From assembly GCF_000153325.1 (NCBI RefSeq), contig NZ_CH724141.1:569185-633184 (forward strand): a stretch of 64,000 bases of DNA. Reading direction: 5' to 3'. The DNA comes from Photobacterium sp. SKA34. Its GTDB lineage: Bacteria > Pseudomonadota > Gammaproteobacteria > Enterobacterales > Vibrionaceae. A program made the translations under genes and the position numbers. Of the stretch, positions 61,571-64,000 are shown piece after piece (the first letter of the stretch is position 1; every line of letters begins with the position of its first letter). The notes beneath the pieces are model-generated. The model had not been told where the DNA came from. It was given only the letters and a program-made list of their open reading frames with translations, and did not search any database.

Positions 61571-61745
61571 ATAATAAATGCACTCACGCTGAGTCTATTT
61601 TTCTATTGATAAACTCATGTATAACTTTAGATAGCTGCCATACTTAATGTTAAGAGTAGCGTTTATGTGTAGCGTATAACTAACAGAAAATCGACGTTAT
61701 CTTGATGTATTTAAAATAACTAGGCGAAGATATGAGGAGGCAATT

Positions 61746-62264
61746 ATGGCTACAGCAATCTCTGTCGAACAATATTTATCACACCATAATATTGAGCTTA
61801 GGCTAATACACCATCGTCCTACCGACTCATCATTTAATTCTGCAATATCGGCACACGTTCCCACAACGAAGGTGGCTAAATCTGTCATATTAAAAGATCA
61901 ACAACACAATTATCTCATGGCTGTAATACCAGCAAATCGTCATGTCATGTTAGATAAAGTGAATAAAATTACAGGTAAACAGTACTGTATCGTTGGTGAG
62001 CACGAACTGTCAGCGCTATTCCAAGACTGTAGCCCTGGTGCAATTCCTAATTTAGGGCAGATTTATCACCTTGATATGATCGTCGATGACATGCTGTTTG
62101 GTATCGACGATATTTATCTTGAAGCGGGTGATCATGAAAATCTTATTCATCTCACCACCGCGCAATTTCAAAAACTCATGACCAACATCAGTCACCATAC
62201 GATTAGTGGCTACAGGATGTTATTTACTCAACAAAATGAAAGTAGTTATTGGGATTGGGAATAG
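61746..62264 (+). CDS. YbaK/ProX-type aminoacyl-tRNA deacylase
   Basis: 172 residues. It starts after a strong ribosome-binding site (GAGGAGG). The YbaK fold has KVAKSVILKDQQHNYLMAVIPANRHVMLD, with the catalytic-pocket Lys in VAKSVIL, and CSPGAIPNLG, similar to the GxxxG loop of trans-editing enzymes. Such proteins hydrolyse mischarged tRNA such as Cys- or Ala-tRNA-Pro. Which tRNA is edited here is unknown. The C-terminal 40 residues extend beyond the domain. Monocistronic. Confidence 0.88.
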   Translation: MATAISVEQYLSHHNIELRLIHHRPTDSSFNSAISAHVPTTKVAKSVILKDQQHNYLMAVIPANRHVMLDKVNKITGKQYCIVGEHELSALFQDCSPGAIPNLGQIYHLDMIVDDMLFGIDDIYLEAGDHENLIHLTTAQFQKLMTNISHHTISGYRMLFTQQNESSYWDWE

Positions 62265-62373
62265 TCTCAACATATTGCCTTTGACTAGATATAATAAAGC
62301 ACATGATCACATTTTCTTTCTGTAATCATGTTTTGCGAATGCTGTTAGATACCAACAGTGTTCGCGTTTTCCT

Positions 62374-63594
62374 CTATTCATTAATTATTTCACACCATGA
62401 TGTTCCTGTGGGGATCTGCATTGATTTAAGCTCTGATGCAGATATTGCGGGGAGATCTCGCTGCAATATTACTTCAGCAGCTAACATCATTCGCTCATAG
62501 ACTAAAGGATAAAACATACGTCCTGTTTGTCCCCACTCTACGGTATAACGACCACAACCCATTGCAATACCATCACTTTGTGATAGAAATAAAAACCTAT
62601 CTTGCAGCCCAAAGTGCTCATACATCATGTAAGACTGAAATAACATTGCCATATCTTCTTTTCGATTACTGTAACCATATAAATCACTCGCACCTTCTAC
62701 CTCAAAATGTGCACCAACTTGTAAAGCGTTGAGTGTACTAACCTCATAGCTTGGCGTAACACCGTCATACAGTACCTTGGCGACATCAAACAAAAGATCA
62801 TCTTGCAGTGGAAACCGATCATAGAGAGTTTGATTTAATGGTGTCATCGCGCTGATGTTTTGATAAATAGTCCGGCGAGGATCGAGCGATGTTAAGGAAG
62901 TAGGTGGAATCGCATCCACTACATGGGTTAATTCATGTACCAATAGCCTAAATAAGGCTGGTAATAACTGCTCGGTAGTACGCATCGAATTATTTTCTGC
63001 ATAATCATTACTCACCCAAGTCGCATAGTTCCCATCACTATCGACACTTTGCCGTACCGGCAGAAACTGTACATTAGACTGAAACTGATCACGAAAGTCT
63101 TGTTTAGCAATAATGGTTAACCACTCCTGCTCGTTTCGCCATAAGTAACGAGGGTCAATATAAATGGTTGCGGTATTAGCACTATAAAAAGAAGGTCGAA
63201 TATCATCAGCAATTACGATAGCACCGACGGATCGAAATAAAGGCAATATTTCAGGCGGAAGCAACGCTAAGGCAGATAAAAAATGCTCGGCCATCCAAGG
63301 ATGAGAAACAAAGACTCGTTGCTCAATATCCGCCAAGGTCACAGCCGTGTTTAGCGTAAGCCCTATCGGTGGGAATTGACTGACTAAACAGCTATTTCGA
63401 TAATTTTTGGCGCACTCAAGGTACTGCTTTGGTGTTGTATCAGAGTATGCGACAACCTTACTGAGGTCAGGAAACCCTTCCGCATTTAGCGCTATCTCTT
63501 GGTGGCTATCATCATCACAAGCGGTAAGTAATAGCGAAATAAACACGATAAAAAGTAAAGAAGACAGATATCTACAGCTCGAACTCAACCACAT
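62374..63594 (-). CDS. Lipoprotein with an HExxH metallopeptidase-like site
   Basis: 406 residues. The signal peptide ends with lipobox LLTAC (Cys26) followed by three Asp. Asp at +2 is the E. coli signal for staying in the inner membrane, though Vibrio rules can differ. HELTHVVDA at 220-228 is a zinc-metalloprotease pattern, and EGASDLYGYSNRKEDMAMLF about 80 residues later may supply the third ligand. IYIDPRYLW precedes it. Three further Cys could pair. No family name is known to me. Monocistronic. Confidence 0.75.
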   Translation of the reverse strand: MWLSSSCRYLSSLLFIVFISLLLTACDDDSHQEIALNAEGFPDLSKVVAYSDTTPKQYLECAKNYRNSCLVSQFPPIGLTLNTAVTLADIEQRVFVSHPWMAEHFLSALALLPPEILPLFRSVGAIVIADDIRPSFYSANTATIYIDPRYLWRNEQEWLTIIAKQDFRDQFQSNVQFLPVRQSVDSDGNYATWVSNDYAENNSMRTTEQLLPALFRLLVHELTHVVDAIPPTSLTSLDPRRTIYQNISAMTPLNQTLYDRFPLQDDLLFDVAKVLYDGVTPSYEVSTLNALQVGAHFEVEGASDLYGYSNRKEDMAMLFQSYMMYEHFGLQDRFLFLSQSDGIAMGCGRYTVEWGQTGRMFYPLVYERMMLAAEVILQRDLPAISASELKSMQIPTGTSWCEIINE

Positions 63595-63820
63595 ATAGCA
63601 TCTCCCTACCTAACTACTTTCACAAGTGTAGCGGAAAGAAAATAATGATAAGTATTACCACTAATGAATGTTTCAAATATCGTGATCAAGCTTCACTATC
63701 GAAGATATTCCTACCAACAGATATTGACTAAAGAGCGAATAAATCTATTCTGGAATAGAGTAATAGAGAGGCATATCACAAAAATGACGGTTGCCAATTT
63801 TTAACTATGGAAGGTGTTAA
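63595..63820. other. Intergenic region upstream of the 16-codon gene
   Basis: About 225 AT-rich bases. No clear promoter or gene beyond the lipoprotein leader at its left end. Confidence 0.35.
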
Positions 63821-63871
63821 ATGGATTTACTTCGTGGCTTATATTCACTACTTGAATCGTTCTTTGAATAA
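63821..63871 (+). CDS. Candidate small amphipathic peptide (16 residues)
   Basis: ATG at 63821 with AAGGTG 5 nt upstream codes MDLLRGLYSLLESFFE and stops. An intrinsic terminator follows 28 bp later. The peptide is a near-ideal amphipathic helix with acidic ends. An alternative overlapping 33-codon frame starts at 63806 but has no ribosome-binding site. The short length keeps confidence limited; a dual-function small RNA is also possible. Confidence 0.4.
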   Translation: MDLLRGLYSLLESFFE

Positions 63872-63898
63872 CGCAAGCAATATAATTATCTCGAGTAT

Positions 63899-63928
63899 CA
63901 AGCCGTAATTCAGTATTACGGCTTTTCT
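63899..63928 (+). terminator. Intrinsic terminator after the 16-codon frame
   Basis: AAGCCGTAAT pairs perfectly with ATTACGGCTT with a 5-nt loop, followed by TTCTCTTTT. Confidence 0.8.
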
Positions 63929-64000
63929 CTTTTAGATGCATTCATAATTATTTATTGAGAAAGACACCTATAGTTGTATAAGTCTGCTCACACTCTTTCT

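Overview
The window is chromosomal DNA of an AT-rich gammaproteobacterium, most likely a Vibrionaceae member and probably Photobacterium or a close relative. This rests on recognisable protein types: a GbpA-type chitin LPMO, a ChiA-type GH18 chitinase whose catalytic Glu falls at residue 315 as in Vibrio ChiA, a VicH-like H-NS, an extra RpoS-like sigma factor, a Dld-II type D-lactate dehydrogenase, an OlsF-type acyltransferase fusion and several short conserved proteins typical of the family. Species cannot be fixed from the sequence alone. No rRNA, phage, integron or CRISPR array is present. Four tRNA genes are: three near-identical tRNA-Ser(UGA) copies and one tRNA-Asp(GUC).

Layout. 1-6.7 kb: end of a nitrate/taurine-type ABC ATPase, an ABM monooxygenase, a BCCT transporter, the LPMO and hns. 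6.8-10.6 kb: alanine dehydrogenase, then a decay zone (a PEBP gene and a LysR gene that lost their facing 5' ends, and a small frame with an internal stop), a secreted Cys-containing protein and the sigma factor. 10.9-19.3 kb: three tRNA-Ser copies, each with its own promoter and terminator. Between them lie an AhpD-like protein, an IS66-family element with perfect 8-bp target duplications inside a HAD phosphatase remnant, a YedJ-type HD hydrolase, and a TetR/NemR-like regulon (tetR, curA-like reductase, GST) with the same palindromic operator in front of both transcription units. 19.4-25.5 kb: a LuxR remnant, membrane proteins, a cold-shock protein, an EmrAB-like efflux pair and a Nudix protein. 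25.7-37.2 kb: Dld-II with a ruined LysR gene, a GreA/B-like factor, an outer-membrane barrel, a repeat protein, a GNAT, a frameshifted lhgO, and DUF1289/CWC and DUF2157 proteins. 37.2-44.5 kb: OlsF-like lipid acyltransferase, CreA, Mog, an ICMT-like methyltransferase, a YgjP-like protein and DUF3010. 44.6-52.7 kb: chitinase A, a tandem rhodanese, a HerA/DUF853 ATPase, an MFS relic, a 26-codon small gene with its own promoter and terminator, an MscS channel and an orphan ParA. 52.8-64 kb: a VOC/glyoxalase gene split by an IS3-family element with 3-bp duplications, an LRR lipoprotein, DUF3820, an FAH-family enzyme, a META-domain lipoprotein, Nudix, an asparagine-synthetase-like protein, Dps, an M14 peptidase, Ogt with a poly-G frameshift, a YbaK-type deacylase, a putative metallopeptidase lipoprotein and a 16-codon small gene.

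Functional threads. Chitin use is represented by the LPMO and ChiA. Electrophile and oxidative stress handling is represented by the TetR/reductase/GST unit, Dps, AhpD-like, rhodanese and the VOC relic. The main oddity is the density of broken genes in an otherwise ordinary chromosomal backbone: PEBP, two LysR genes, HAD, LuxR, lhgO, MFS, VOC and possibly ogt. Two were hit by IS elements whose junctions let the original reading frame be rebuilt. Several very small genes and candidate small RNAs with clear expression signals are the best candidates for undescribed biology. I found no convincing new multi-gene defence or biosynthetic system.
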